From positions 992,001 to 1,056,000 of the forward strand of contig OOIN01000007.1 in the NCBI GenBank assembly GCA_900323505.1: DNA of 64,000 bases, given 5' to 3'. Of the stretch, positions 9,931-20,047 are shown piece after piece; the stretch's first letter is position 1, and each line of letters begins with the position of its first letter. Origin of the DNA: Ustilago trichophora. Taxonomy: Eukaryota; Basidiomycota; Ustilaginomycetes; Ustilaginales; Ustilaginaceae. The position numbers and the translations under genes are program-made. Below the pieces are notes generated by a model. The model had not been told where the DNA came from. It saw only the letters and a list, made by a program, of their open reading frames with translations, and did not search any database.

Positions 9931-10847
9931 GATGCCAACTTGGCAACGACGTCCTAATCAACGGCTCTTGGAAAAAGCTTGCAGCCTAAAGCCTCATAGG
10001 ACACCCGAATGTAGTTGTTGCCAGAGTCAGACGCAAACGCTTGCTGTATGCCCCTTTGGTATCAAGGCTTTCGACGTCGGCTACGCTTATGCCTGGTTCC
10101 AGAACCAAAGTCGAGAGGAAATGGCGGCGAGTCAGTTGACTCTTGCAGATGATTTTGACAGAGTAGGAAAGGATAGATGGAGGAGGTCGAGATGTGAGGT
10201 TGGTGAGTAATGCGCAGCGAATGTGTCGAAGAAGTGCAACATGGAAGAAGGCTGTCAAGTGTAAAGTGTGACGCCGAGCCAGGTGGAGGCCAGTGCGCCA
10301 AAAATCGTGACTTCTCAAAAACAGAGATCGGGCGAAAAAACAAAAACCATACGGGTTCCATTGATTCCCATCAGTCTCATCATAACGATGGCCAACACAT
10401 CTTTGGCCAAGTCTTTCGGATGCTCGTATATCTCTGCTGTATATGATATTGCCGAGCAGACATTGCCCACGTCTTGGATATGAACCTCGTGCTGATGAAC
10501 AATGTATGCCTGAATGCAGATCGATCGGGAAACAGTCGCACAGAGCAGCTCGTGGACGCGTGACAGGTTGCACCGAAATTCGGCCTTGCTGTGTACAGTA
10601 TAGAAGCCATCGATTGGAAAGCAGCGAGCTTGCTGCTACTCTGTACTTGCCCTCCTGACTCTCACTGCTTTACCCCACCTCCTCGCCTGTCGCAATCAGC
10701 AGTCCTCTGAAACCTACCTTTCCGCTGCGGATATCGGCTTCTCGCTCCAAGGCAGCTCTCCACTTTGACCACAGGCGTCGCCGCATTCGCACATTCGACT
10801 GGCGGATTAGATAGAGCAAAGCTAGATTGTGGGATCACATTGCCGCC
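9931..10847. promoter_or_regulatory. Divergent promoter region UBP2 / HEATR5-like
   Basis: This is a 917-base gene-free stretch. It has a TGTACAGTA element at about 10594 and a pyrimidine-rich tract at about 10648-10690 ahead of the HEATR5-like gene. A 195-codon minus-strand frame (9986-10573) starts with GTG and looks non-coding. Confidence 0.5.
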
Positions 10848-13800
10848 ATGTCGTCCACAACGCAGATGAGCGACGTGCAAGCTCAATACAGTGAGGCCCT
10901 CCGGCTTGACGAACCACGCCTCCAAGCTGCTACATCCTCGGATCAGGGCGAGATCTTTGTCATCGAATGGCTCTCCAAGGCAGAGCACGCCCTTGCAAAG
11001 GCCGATCTCGACACTATCAAATCACAACAATCTGCATTCGAGGCGGCTGTTCTCAAACTAGCCTGCCCTAGTGTCACGTTTGGCAAGACTGACGACAATG
11101 CAATCACAGTCACGCCCAACTCCGCTGTCCCACGTCCTGGGCGACCCACTCGGCGTCTCCTCGCTCGATGCGTTCTGCTTCTTTTCCGTCGCATTGACTC
11201 GCGCTCTCTCTTCGATGTCTTGCAAAACCTTGTCCGAGTCGCAGGCGAAGAGACCAAGGGCAAAACGCCAGAACGAGAGGTGCGTGTCGCCGCCCTCTAC
11301 ATTCTCGGTGAGGTATTTGGCTCGCTAGGCCAGCAGATCATGTCTCTCTTCAACGACATTGTCAACTTGACCCAAAAGGTGTTCAAGCAGCCGAGCCATC
11401 CCGTCATCCTTCGCTACCATGCGCTCTTGGCGCTTCAAAAAACTCTCAACGTAGCCGGCAAGAGCTTGGGCGACCAGGTCGGCAAAGATCTCATCAAAGC
11501 GCTTCGTCAGGCTCTCTCGGATCGTGCAGGTGCCGTGGTTCGTGGCTGTGCCGACTGCATCCTCGCCATCGTACACCACGCTCAGCTCATCACTTCACGC
11601 AACGAGGTCGAGAATCTCCTATCGCCTGCACTCAAAGCCATCGACTCCGCCGACCTTGTCACCAAACGCGCTCTCAGCCGCATGATCGCAGGCCTTCTCG
11701 CGTCCACTCAAATCGAGCAAGCTCCACCTGCTCCTTCTCCCGCCAAAAAGTCGGCCAAGAAGAAAAAGGAAGGTGTCCCGGGCGCAGAAGACGACTCGGA
11801 CGACGATGACATGGCTCCTTCGGCTGCAGCAGCGGCAGCCAGTGCGCCTAGAGCCATGATGACGCCCGTCGGCATGCTCGATCAGCTCTCGCTCCCTTTC
11901 TTGCGCAGCTCAACAGGCCGCAAAGCCAGAGCAGCTCTTCTTGATGTCTACGCCACTTTGTTCGAGACTCTAGGCTCCACCTGGGTCAATGCCAACTACG
12001 CCGCCATTCTCAAGCATCTCATTGACGATCTTCCCAATCATTCTCGTGGTTCTTCGCTTACTCGTGCCGACGTCCTCAATGTCCGAACCGGTGTCACCAT
12101 CATCCTGCGCAAGCTCATCGGCGAGCGTATGCTTGGCGAACAGGCACAGGTGCTTGCAATCCAAGAGATCTGTGTCGACTATCTCAAAAAATGGCCAGCC
12201 GTCATGCCGGAGCAGCAGCCGCCATCTAAGACAACCTTGTCGTTGGCACTTACCGAGATCTCTGGCCTGCTCGTACAGCTCGGCAGCGTACCTCCACAAG
12301 TCCTCGATGCCGCCTACGATCCGCTAATTCGCTGCCTTGCGCATCCAAGTCATGCGGTGCAGATCCAGGCTTCATGGTGTCTCAAGACCCTGTGTCAGGT
12401 CTCCCCAAGCCATCTCTCGCCAACGCTCGCTGCCGTACTCGAGCTGCTCAATCGCGATCTTACTACGTTGGCCAACGGAGGAGGCTCGGTCGGCATCGCC
12501 CAACTCTCTCAACGTGCCAACGGCCATGCAAAAGGCCTTGCTGCCCTCATCAGCGTCATCCCGCAACGGCCACTGTACACTTCCTTTGCCATCAGCTCCA
12601 AAGTGCTCTCGCTCGCCATCCAGCTGCTCAAGAACAGTGGCAACCACGATCTTCACGTGTCCGCCGTCGAGATCTCGGTCGCCTGGACACTTGTGGGCTC
12701 GCTCATGTCGCTCGGTCCCAACTTTGTGCGCCTCCACCTCCCTCAGCTGCTCATTCTCTGGCGCAACTCGCTTCCCAAGCCCACCTCGAAAGACACTGCG
12801 CCCGGACCGTCAACTCGCTCTGACGCTGAATGGAGCTTCTTGCTTCACGTGCGCGAATGCACGCTCACCTCGATACTCGCCTTCCTGCTGCACAACGGCT
12901 CGTCGCTGGTGACTCTTGACACTGCGCGACGAATTGTGGCGCTGCTTAGCAACACGCTCGCTTTTGTCGATGGCTTTGCCGCCCAAAACCCGCACCTCCT
13001 GCAGGAGAACACACCAGGCGCGGACCGCAGCACGCTCTCGCTGCTCGACCGCGAGTTCCTGTTGCGACGTCGCCTCTTCCAGTGCCTGACTGTGCTTGCG
13101 CACAACCCAGCCATGGAACCCATGCAGGCCGGTCTCATCAAGACCACCATCCAGGCCTTTGCTGACCCTGACCGCTACATCGGCAGCTCGGCTCAGGCGG
13201 CCATCGCTGCCAGCGCAGGGAACTTCACCACTGTGTGGGAGATGGCAGATGGCTACGCTTTTGGTGTTACAAGCTTGCAGCGCGACGCCGAGACCTTTGT
13301 GTCGGATCCTGTCGATGCTCTTCGTGCCTGTAGCGCCACTGCCCGCCCTGACATGCTCAACCGTGACCTCGTCGAGACGCAGCTCGATGCTTTGCAGCGA
13401 CGTCCTGTGCTTGGAGCCGCCGAACACGACGAGCTCTTCCTCTACTCGACGGCGCGAGCCTCGTCCTCCAGCCCGGCGTCCCAAGATTCCGGCCCCTTTG
13501 GTAGCAGCAAGGAGCTCCGCGAATCAGCTGTCTTGTCTCCACCTGCCGCTACCGGTGTAGTTGATGCCGCAATTCAGCTCTTTACCGCACTGCTCCCCTA
13601 CCAGGAGCGTGACACTCAGGTGGCTGCGATTGAAGCGATGCTCGCCCACACCAAGAGCACCAAGCTCGACAGGAATCCAGGCCGTAAGCAAGCCATCCAG
13701 ATCAACGTTGCTGTCGCTATCCTCGGTGCACTCAGGGTTGCTATTCAGGGTGGCGTGGGCGCAAATGGAAAACGTCCCAGCGGATTCAATAATGATCGTC

Positions 13801-16800
13801 TCAGCTCGGCTATCAAGGATCTCTTGCAAGACGCCTTGCTTCAGGCTGACCCTGCCCTACGCGCTGCTGCCAGCGAGGCCTATGGTAAGCTTGCTGCAGT
13901 GGCAGGGTCGCAGGCACTGTCCAGTCAAGTGCAATTCCTCGTCGATCAGATCGTTGGCAACCGCGATCCGGATGCACGCGCTGGATGCGCACTGGCCTTT
14001 GGATCCGTCTACAAGGAGGTCGGGGGCCTTGCCGCTGCCCCACTCACCAAGACGATCGTAAACGTGCTCATGTCGCTTTCCAACGACCCTCACCCGACTG
14101 TTCACTACAATGCGCTCGAAGCACTCCACATCGTTGTCGACTCGGCCAGTTTGAGCTACAGCCCCTACGTGGCAAGCACGCTGGGCATGCTCGTCAAGCT
14201 GTACATGCTTGATACCCACGAACCTGAAGGCGGCAGTGCTGGATCCGTCAACCTGCGTGCCGATCTGCCCGCACACCAGGCTGTCTGTCGTGTGGTCAAT
14301 GCTCTGATTGGCGTGCTGGGCCCCGACCTGCAGGAATCTGCTCGTGTGCGCAGCCTCGTTTACTGCCTCCTTTCTGAATTCTCTCACGAGACGGATCCAG
14401 GCGTTGTGGTCGAGTCGACCAAGGCGCTGCAGCACTTTGGCCTCTTTGCTGCGCAGTATGTCGATGTGGCCGCCTGGATCGAACAATTGCGCAAACAGCT
14501 CGCCGGCAAACAGCGCACGCTCAAGCTCGCAGCCATCACTGCTTTCTACCAGCTTGTGCAGCGCGAGGCGCTTGCTATGAGCAGAATCGGAGGCGATCAG
14601 CTCGTCGAAGAGTTCTTCGCTCAGTTGGACGAGGATCCGAAGCTCGATGGAGCTCGCGAGGTCATCATCAGCTGGTTGCAAAAGACAGCTGATCTGGCGC
14701 CCAGCGGCTGGATCGATCTCTGCCAACGCATCATGTCTGCAGCGCCTAGCCGTCAGAATGCCGCAGACGCCGCTTCAAAAGGCAAGGATGCTTTGCCCAG
14801 CCTCGCCACCATGCTGCAGGACGAAGAGGCAGCCGCCATCGACCTCGGCAGCGACACCAATGCTGTCAAGCTCAATGCTACAGGCGGAAGTCGATGGCGC
14901 ACCCAGCTGTTTGCGCTGCGATGCCTGCACCAAGTCTTCGTGACGGTCCGCAACGCAGGCAAGCTCGAACACTTCAGTACACCTCCCGGTGCTGGCGAAA
15001 AGGGCCAAGCCTCGCCTCAGCGACGTCTGCTGATGAGCAACCGTGTTGTTGACCTGATCCGCATGGCCTTCACCGCAAGCACCTCGGCGAACATCGAAAT
15101 TCGTCTCGAAGGTTTGGTTGTGCTGCGCGACGTGATCGAGTCGTTCAAGCTCGCACGGGACCCCGATTTCGACGAAGCGCTGCTGCTGGAACAGCACCAG
15201 GCTCCGATCGCGGCTGCATTGACGCCCGCCTTCTTGGCCGACTCGACGCCCGAGGTGCTGGCCGCAGCCGTGCAGGTGTGTGCCGTCTTTGTGTCGTCCG
15301 GTGTGATCAAGGAGGTGACTCGCATGGGCCGAATTCTCAAGCAGCTCGTTTCTGCTCTCGACAGCTGCATGCAGCCAAGCATGACCCAGCTTGGGGACGT
15401 CAAAGATCTCTCGCAGAACGCCAATGCCATGCTCAAGGTTGCCGTCTTCACTGCTTGGGCCGAGCTGCAGACGGCCAGCACTACACAGAGCTATTTGGTG
15501 GCTGTTGTCCAGCCACACGTGGCTCGCATCGTACCTTACTGGATCGCGTGTTTGCGCGAGTACGCCAAGATCCGCTCCGATCCCGAAATGGATGCCGGCG
15601 GCGCGCCAGGTGGCCCTGGGCCGTCGATCAACGCCAGCCTAGACTCGCAGTACGCTGGTCTGGCGCGAGAGGTGGTGCTACCGTACCATGAGCATTCGTG
15701 GCACACCATCCTTCAGGCCGTGACTGGCTTGCTACATGACAATGATGCCCGAGCTCTTGCAGCTATGGACGGAGAGACCGCACCTGCTGCAGCTGATGCA
15801 AATGCTGCAGCACCCCAGGCACGTAGCGAGCCCTGCCTCTTCTTTTTTGTTCTCTACGGTCTCGCATTCGAAGCGCTGGCAACCCGGTCGTCGAGCAGTG
15901 TCGAGTCGGCGCAAGAGGGCAAGGTCATGCGTATTTCGCTACGGGCCATGACGGCTCTCAGTAAGCCGCAGGTGGCTGGCTCAGCGCTTCTGCAGGACAC
16001 CCTCTTCTCAGAGCTGTGCAACCTGTGGTATCGCCTTGTGATGACCGAGCCTCCGGCGGTGCAAGTGTCCGTGCTCGAAACGATTGGCGGTATGGCCGCA
16101 TCGTACGGCAAGCTGTTGCTGTCTGCAGATGATGAAGCGGCTGCCGAAGCTGGAAAGCTGCCTAATGAGGCCAAACTGAGCCAATGCCTGCGTGTTGTCG
16201 TCTGCGTGCTGCAGAACGTGCGCACCACGCGCGGATCGGTTGAAGAGAAGACAGCATTGCTGAGGGTCGCCTACTCTGCCTACATTGGCATCGTCGGTCT
16301 CTACGCCAGAGCGGTGCAGGAAGATCTCTTTGCTGTAGGCTTCTACAGCTATGCAGAGATGCTCAAAGACGAGACGTCGGAGCAAGATCTGGTGGGGCCT
16401 TCGCTGAACTCGCTCAAGGATCTTTGTGAGCGTTCAGCCAAGTCGGCCAAGCCCAACAGCGACGTGCTGCAGCGTGCCATTCACGGCTTCTTATCCCAGG
16501 CCCTTCAGCACGTCGATGATCTGCGTACACGTGCTGGCCGCGTCGCGCTGAACAAGACCAAGAACAGTTTACTCGCCGTCGTAGTTGTGCTCACATCCGT
16601 CCCTATCAACATCAAGGTATCGCAGGCGGTCGCCGAGCACGCTTGCTACCTGATCGTGCAGAAGCTGCTGCACTTCGAGGAAGAGGTGGAGCAGTGGAAG
16701 CAGACCGCGGGAGCAAAGGGTGCAGAACAGCAGCAGCTGGGCGAAGGCGTTGAAGAGATCGGACTGACTGCGGTCAAGTGTGCGCGAACCGTCGTGCTTG

Positions 16801-17324
16801 CTTCCTCACGGGGCAATGCGTCGCTTCTCTACTGCGTTGGACAGCTTCTACCCGGTCTCATCGAGTTTGTCTGCCGCGCTGGCCCACTTGTCGCATCGTC
16901 TTCTTCCAATGCCAAGTTGCCCGCAGGCACGCCTGTCGCGCAGCTGCGTGGAGCCCTCGAAGACGTAATCAAGACCTTCTCTGGCCTCGTCTCCACCCTT
17001 CCCAGCGAGGGCGAATTCCGCGCCAAGGCACTAGCCATCATCCTCCCCACCCTCCTAGTGCTTCTCTCTCCTTCAAACGTCACAGAGCTGCACACCTTCA
17101 CCGTGCGACAGCTGATCACCCTCGCCGGCCAGCACGCAGCCGCATTCAAGGAAGCCACTGCAGCCTTGGATACCGAGCGGAGAGCTCTACTGGAAAACGC
17201 GATTAGAGCTCAGCTTGGTCAAGGTGCAGCAGCTTCGGCTGCGGTTGGTGCGGCGACGGCAGGAGGACAATCGGGATCAAAGCAGGCGGCTAGCTCGATT
17301 GCGCTCAAGTCGTTCGGCAGTTAG
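10848..17324 (+). CDS. LAA1: HEATR5/Laa1-like giant HEAT-repeat protein
   Basis: This 2158-residue intronless protein is built almost wholly of alpha-helical HEAT repeats. It matches the HEATR5A/B family (S. cerevisiae Laa1, S. pombe Sip1), cytosolic scaffolds that work with the AP-1 clathrin adaptor at the trans-Golgi and endosomes. The conserved N-terminal segment includes FVIEWLSKAEHAL, LLARCVLLLFRRIDSRSLFD and VRVAALYILGEVFGSLGQQI. A central segment reads RADLPAHQAVCRVVNALIGVLGPDL. A basic-acidic insertion KKSAKKKKEG..DDSDDDD sits at about residues 303-325. The frame stays open seven codons upstream to a TTG at 10827, but the ATG at 10848 in a GCCGCCATG context is the likely start. The family is about 2000 residues, so this is full length. 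The stop lies 125 bases from the convergent TAN1 stop. Confidence 0.85.
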   Translation: MSSTTQMSDVQAQYSEALRLDEPRLQAATSSDQGEIFVIEWLSKAEHALAKADLDTIKSQQSAFEAAVLKLACPSVTFGKTDDNAITVTPNSAVPRPGRPTRRLLARCVLLLFRRIDSRSLFDVLQNLVRVAGEETKGKTPEREVRVAALYILGEVFGSLGQQIMSLFNDIVNLTQKVFKQPSHPVILRYHALLALQKTLNVAGKSLGDQVGKDLIKALRQALSDRAGAVVRGCADCILAIVHHAQLITSRNEVENLLSPALKAIDSADLVTKRALSRMIAGLLASTQIEQAPPAPSPAKKSAKKKKEGVPGAEDDSDDDDMAPSAAAAAASAPRAMMTPVGMLDQLSLPFLRSSTGRKARAALLDVYATLFETLGSTWVNANYAAILKHLIDDLPNHSRGSSLTRADVLNVRTGVTIILRKLIGERMLGEQAQVLAIQEICVDYLKKWPAVMPEQQPPSKTTLSLALTEISGLLVQLGSVPPQVLDAAYDPLIRCLAHPSHAVQIQASWCLKTLCQVSPSHLSPTLAAVLELLNRDLTTLANGGGSVGIAQLSQRANGHAKGLAALISVIPQRPLYTSFAISSKVLSLAIQLLKNSGNHDLHVSAVEISVAWTLVGSLMSLGPNFVRLHLPQLLILWRNSLPKPTSKDTAPGPSTRSDAEWSFLLHVRECTLTSILAFLLHNGSSLVTLDTARRIVALLSNTLAFVDGFAAQNPHLLQENTPGADRSTLSLLDREFLLRRRLFQCLTVLAHNPAMEPMQAGLIKTTIQAFADPDRYIGSSAQAAIAASAGNFTTVWEMADGYAFGVTSLQRDAETFVSDPVDALRACSATARPDMLNRDLVETQLDALQRRPVLGAAEHDELFLYSTARASSSSPASQDSGPFGSSKELRESAVLSPPAATGVVDAAIQLFTALLPYQERDTQVAAIEAMLAHTKSTKLDRNPGRKQAIQINVAVAILGALRVAIQGGVGANGKRPSGFNNDRLSSAIKDLLQDALLQADPALRAAASEAYGKLAAVAGSQALSSQVQFLVDQIVGNRDPDARAGCALAFGSVYKEVGGLAAAPLTKTIVNVLMSLSNDPHPTVHYNALEALHIVVDSASLSYSPYVASTLGMLVKLYMLDTHEPEGGSAGSVNLRADLPAHQAVCRVVNALIGVLGPDLQESARVRSLVYCLLSEFSHETDPGVVVESTKALQHFGLFAAQYVDVAAWIEQLRKQLAGKQRTLKLAAITAFYQLVQREALAMSRIGGDQLVEEFFAQLDEDPKLDGAREVIISWLQKTADLAPSGWIDLCQRIMSAAPSRQNAADAASKGKDALPSLATMLQDEEAAAIDLGSDTNAVKLNATGGSRWRTQLFALRCLHQVFVTVRNAGKLEHFSTPPGAGEKGQASPQRRLLMSNRVVDLIRMAFTASTSANIEIRLEGLVVLRDVIESFKLARDPDFDEALLLEQHQAPIAAALTPAFLADSTPEVLAAAVQVCAVFVSSGVIKEVTRMGRILKQLVSALDSCMQPSMTQLGDVKDLSQNANAMLKVAVFTAWAELQTASTTQSYLVAVVQPHVARIVPYWIACLREYAKIRSDPEMDAGGAPGGPGPSINASLDSQYAGLAREVVLPYHEHSWHTILQAVTGLLHDNDARALAAMDGETAPAAADANAAAPQARSEPCLFFFVLYGLAFEALATRSSSSVESAQEGKVMRISLRAMTALSKPQVAGSALLQDTLFSELCNLWYRLVMTEPPAVQVSVLETIGGMAASYGKLLLSADDEAAAEAGKLPNEAKLSQCLRVVVCVLQNVRTTRGSVEEKTALLRVAYSAYIGIVGLYARAVQEDLFAVGFYSYAEMLKDETSEQDLVGPSLNSLKDLCERSAKSAKPNSDVLQRAIHGFLSQALQHVDDLRTRAGRVALNKTKNSLLAVVVVLTSVPINIKVSQAVAEHACYLIVQKLLHFEEEVEQWKQTAGAKGAEQQQLGEGVEEIGLTAVKCARTVVLASSRGNASLLYCVGQLLPGLIEFVCRAGPLVASSSSNAKLPAGTPVAQLRGALEDVIKTFSGLVSTLPSEGEFRAKALAIILPTLLVLLSPSNVTELHTFTVRQLITLAGQHAAAFKEATAALDTERRALLENAIRAQLGQGAAASAAVGAATAGGQSGSKQAASSIALKSFGS

Positions 17325-17398
17325 ATCAGTCACGAAGAAGATTCATAATCAGATGCAATGATGAAAGGTTGGTCGTAACAAAGTGACAATATGCTGAG

Positions 17399-17442
17399 TG
17401 TGTGTGTGCGTGTGTGCGTATGCGTGTGCGGGTGTGTGTCTG
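17399..17442. repeat. GT-rich microsatellite in convergent 3' region
   Basis: An imperfect (TG)n tract lies between the HEATR5-like and TAN1 stops, in the shared 3' flank. Confidence 0.8.
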
Positions 17443-17449
17443 AAAGGAT

Positions 17450-18730
17450 CTAGAAGAGGCGGAAGTTTGCCATTTGCTGGTCGTTGGTCTCCTTTTCTGT
17501 CGCTTCCTCTACCGGTGCTTCAGCTTCTGCCTTGTTCTCCACCGACTCTTCAGTCTGGACCACCTGTGCAGGCTCCTCGTTCTTCAACTCTTCCTTGACC
17601 TCCTCCTCCTCCTCCTCCTTCTTTGCCTGTCTCCTTCCCATCAAATTAGCTCCGATCCTCCCCTTTCCTTGCCCCTCCTTGTCCTCCTCTTGCGCCTTCT
17701 TCTCATTCGCTGCTAATGCGACAGATTGCAAATTCAACTTCTTAAACCTCTCATAATCCTTTACAACACTGATCGCCGCCGAATTTTTCACCACCTCTAC
17801 GACAATCCACAGCTCAGGACTAGTCAAGTTGGCAGTATGAATTTTTGTCCTCTCACCACCTTGCTCTGCCTCTGCAGTGGGGATGTTGGAGGCTATGATC
17901 TGAATCACGTCGTTACGTTTCAGTTTGCTGTGGGATCGAATGCGTGGGTCGATCTTGAACGTTGTTCCTTTGGAAGGGGTTGTAGAAAAGTATGTGGGGA
18001 GAATGGTACGGGAGAGAAGGGTTAGGTCTTCGGCGTTGGCAGAACAGGTGGTGGTTACGGGAGTAAGACGTTGGACGAAGCGCGATCGTGGTTCGCCGGT
18101 TGTTTCGACCTCAGCGAGGATGGTGTAGACGAGAAGGTAAGGATCGAAAGGAGGTGAAACAGAGATGAAGAGAAAGCATTCCGTGTCTGTTTCTACATTC
18201 TTGAAGCGGACAAGGGTGTTGGAAGACTTGGATTTGGTTCCTCGAGATGGACGTTCGGATGCTTTGATGTCTTGCAGTTCGGCGGCGATTTGGGATGCGA
18301 TATCGTCTTCTGGTGAGGCGTCCTTCTTCGAATCCACCTTTTCCACTTGTTCCACCTTGACTTCTAAAGCCTGGTCATTTGCAATGGTAGATGTAACGGC
18401 ACCGTTGCGCAACGCATCCATATCCTCCTCTGTCTCCACTTGGTCAGCAAGATGCTTCTTCACCTCCTCAGCCTCAGCACCCGCCTGCACCTGAGGCTGA
18501 GGCACAACTCCAGGATACAACCGATCGGCAACTTCATTCAACAGATCGATAAACTGGAGTGCAGCTTTCCTCTCTTTGCCCTGTACGCAGGTTACAAAAA
18601 TCCCTGGACCTGAAATGTTGCGTGAGGGTAGACGATAGACTTGATTGTAATTGGGTTTCTTGGATCGTTGAGCTGCTGCTGGATCGTCCCTGTTGAATCC
18701 TGGACCGCTGCGTTTGCGTTTTGATGGCAT
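17450..18730 (-). CDS. TAN1: Tan1/THUMPD1-type tRNA acetylation adaptor
   Basis: A 426-residue protein of the Tan1 family. These THUMP-domain tRNA-binding proteins deliver tRNA-Ser/Leu to the acetyltransferase Kre33/NAT10 to make N4-acetylcytidine at position 12. The family N-terminus is visible: KRKRSGPGFNRDD, then SGPGIFVTCVQGKERKAALQ and FIDLLNEVADRLYP. The THUMP domain follows at about residues 170-325 (NTLVRFKNVETDTECFLFIS; FVQRLTPVTTTC; ILPTYFST; FKIDPRIRSHSKLKRNDVIQIIAS; LWIVVEVVKNSAAISVVKDY). Yeast Tan1 has 289 residues. The extra length is an acidic linker after the N-terminal block and a Lys/Glu-rich C-terminal tail that looks disordered. The start ATG at 18730 has no closer competitor, and no intron is needed. 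Confidence 0.88.
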   Translation of the reverse strand: MPSKRKRSGPGFNRDDPAAAQRSKKPNYNQVYRLPSRNISGPGIFVTCVQGKERKAALQFIDLLNEVADRLYPGVVPQPQVQAGAEAEEVKKHLADQVETEEDMDALRNGAVTSTIANDQALEVKVEQVEKVDSKKDASPEDDIASQIAAELQDIKASERPSRGTKSKSSNTLVRFKNVETDTECFLFISVSPPFDPYLLVYTILAEVETTGEPRSRFVQRLTPVTTTCSANAEDLTLLSRTILPTYFSTTPSKGTTFKIDPRIRSHSKLKRNDVIQIIASNIPTAEAEQGGERTKIHTANLTSPELWIVVEVVKNSAAISVVKDYERFKKLNLQSVALAANEKKAQEEDKEGQGKGRIGANLMGRRQAKKEEEEEEVKEELKNEEPAQVVQTEESVENKAEAEAPVEEATEKETNDQQMANFRLF

Positions 18731-19041
18731 GTTTGCAAGCTTTCTCTCCTTCTTTTTGTTTATGAATCAAGACGTCGATTTGATTTGGAAAAGGATGATG
18801 TGGTGCAGAGGGTCAGAAGAAGTCAAGGCAGAACAAGTGGAATTAGAATTGTACTATAGTGCGAAGGGAAAAATTGTCCGGAAGTCGGAAGTCGGATCTT
18901 GAAGTTTGTCGTGCGCTTTCTTTTTGGACAAGGTTGGGTGGAGGCTAAAGAAAGAAGAAGACCCTCACAGCCTGGACTTGGACCTCTCTTCCTCACCAAC
19001 AGCACCCACACTTCTTACGACGTCATACATTGGGATTCGCG
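18731..19041. promoter_or_regulatory. Divergent promoter region TAN1 / unknown protein
   Basis: A 311-base gap between two divergent starts. I see no distinct element in it. Confidence 0.4.
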
Positions 19042-19878
19042 ATGGACTTTACTGCCCAAAAAGACGACCCACATGGCGTACAGCGGCTGCTAGACATTTT
19101 ACGTCGGCAACAGGACTCCTCCTCCTCCTCCTCCTCCTCCCCTACCACCTCGGCACTCTCGGCTGCAACGCCGAGCTCTGCAGCTTACCCAACGCCAAAC
19201 CCTTTCGCATCAATAACACCGGACCCAACAACAGCAACGAATTATCAGCAAGAAGCGGCTCGAAGAAACACTTACACTACCGCCCCCGCTTCTTCATCAA
19301 GATACAACCTCTCTGCCGAGCAGCAGCGGGAAGAACAGCAGCCATTCTCGTTCGACCCATACTCTTTCAATCCATTTAGCAACACTGCTCCTGCTCTCAC
19401 ATCTCCTCCTCCTCCTTGTCCTCCTCCACCACATCCCATTCCAGCACCCAAATCCGCACCTTCAAACCCCACACCTACAGCTTCAACATCCAAATCTCGA
19501 GACCTATCAACGCTATCATTCGCCGAATCTCTACCGATTCTCTCCACCCTATCCTCCGACAAAAATCTCCTCCGTCGCCTCTCTGCCCTCCGAACCCAGC
19601 AGCATCATCTCGAAAAACAACTCGCAAAAGACTACTCCCAATTCATACATACCGCACACAAACAATTCCCAAACATCAAGATAAGATCGCAACAAGATGA
19701 ATCAAGGAGAAAACAAATTTTACAAAAATGGGATGTGTGTTTACAAAATCAACAAACACAATTACACAGAATGGGTATCCCTGGTATTCAAATTCGGGCC
19801 AAAGAGGCGAGGAAACACAAAAAGATCCTAAGTGTATTGGAGCATATGTTGGATGATGAGGACGGGGCGGAGGGGTGA
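19042..19878 (+). CDS. Unknown 278-residue protein with helical C-terminal domain
   Basis: I do not recognise this gene. The frame is open from a TTG at 19030, but the first ATG, at 19042, reads MDFTAQKDDPHGVQRLLDILRRQ and is the likely start. Residues 1-25 are helical. A Ser run from a TCC microsatellite and a Ser/Pro/Thr-rich disordered region follow to about residue 160. The last 115 residues are dense in charge and predicted to be helical: SFAESLPILSTLSSDKNLLRRL, a heptad-like LRTQQHHLEKQLAKDYSQF, IRSQQDESRRKQILQKWD and LHRMGIPGIQIRAKEARKHK. The tryptophan and MGIPGI suggest a small conserved coiled-coil domain. No signal peptide or membrane segment is visible. The downstream neighbour is the convergent biotin gene. 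Coding status is supported by codon bias and a clean ATG-to-stop frame. Confidence 0.7.
   Translation: MDFTAQKDDPHGVQRLLDILRRQQDSSSSSSSSPTTSALSAATPSSAAYPTPNPFASITPDPTTATNYQQEAARRNTYTTAPASSSRYNLSAEQQREEQQPFSFDPYSFNPFSNTAPALTSPPPPCPPPPHPIPAPKSAPSNPTPTASTSKSRDLSTLSFAESLPILSTLSSDKNLLRRLSALRTQQHHLEKQLAKDYSQFIHTAHKQFPNIKIRSQQDESRRKQILQKWDVCLQNQQTQLHRMGIPGIQIRAKEARKHKKILSVLEHMLDDEDGAEG
19117..19140. repeat. (TCC)8 microsatellite encoding a Ser run
   Basis: Eight trinucleotides inside the coding sequence of the unknown 278-residue protein. They give a serine homopolymer that is likely length-variable. Confidence 0.85.
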
Positions 19879-20047
19879 AGTGCCACATATTTGGGGGTCA
19901 AGAGTTTCAAGACACCGGTAAAGTAATGGATAGGTTTTTTTTTAGTTTCTTAGGTTCACAGTGTGTGTAAGAATGTGTACTGTAATTAGGGGGTTTTTTC
20001 TTTTGATATTGCATGCGTTTGACAAAGTGAGTATACTGTACAGGTAT

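Noticed and set aside
9986..10573. A 195-codon minus-strand frame between UBP2 and the HEATR5-like gene
   Set aside because: It begins with GTG, overlaps the UBP2 promoter, and its Cys/His/Arg-rich sequence has no coding character.
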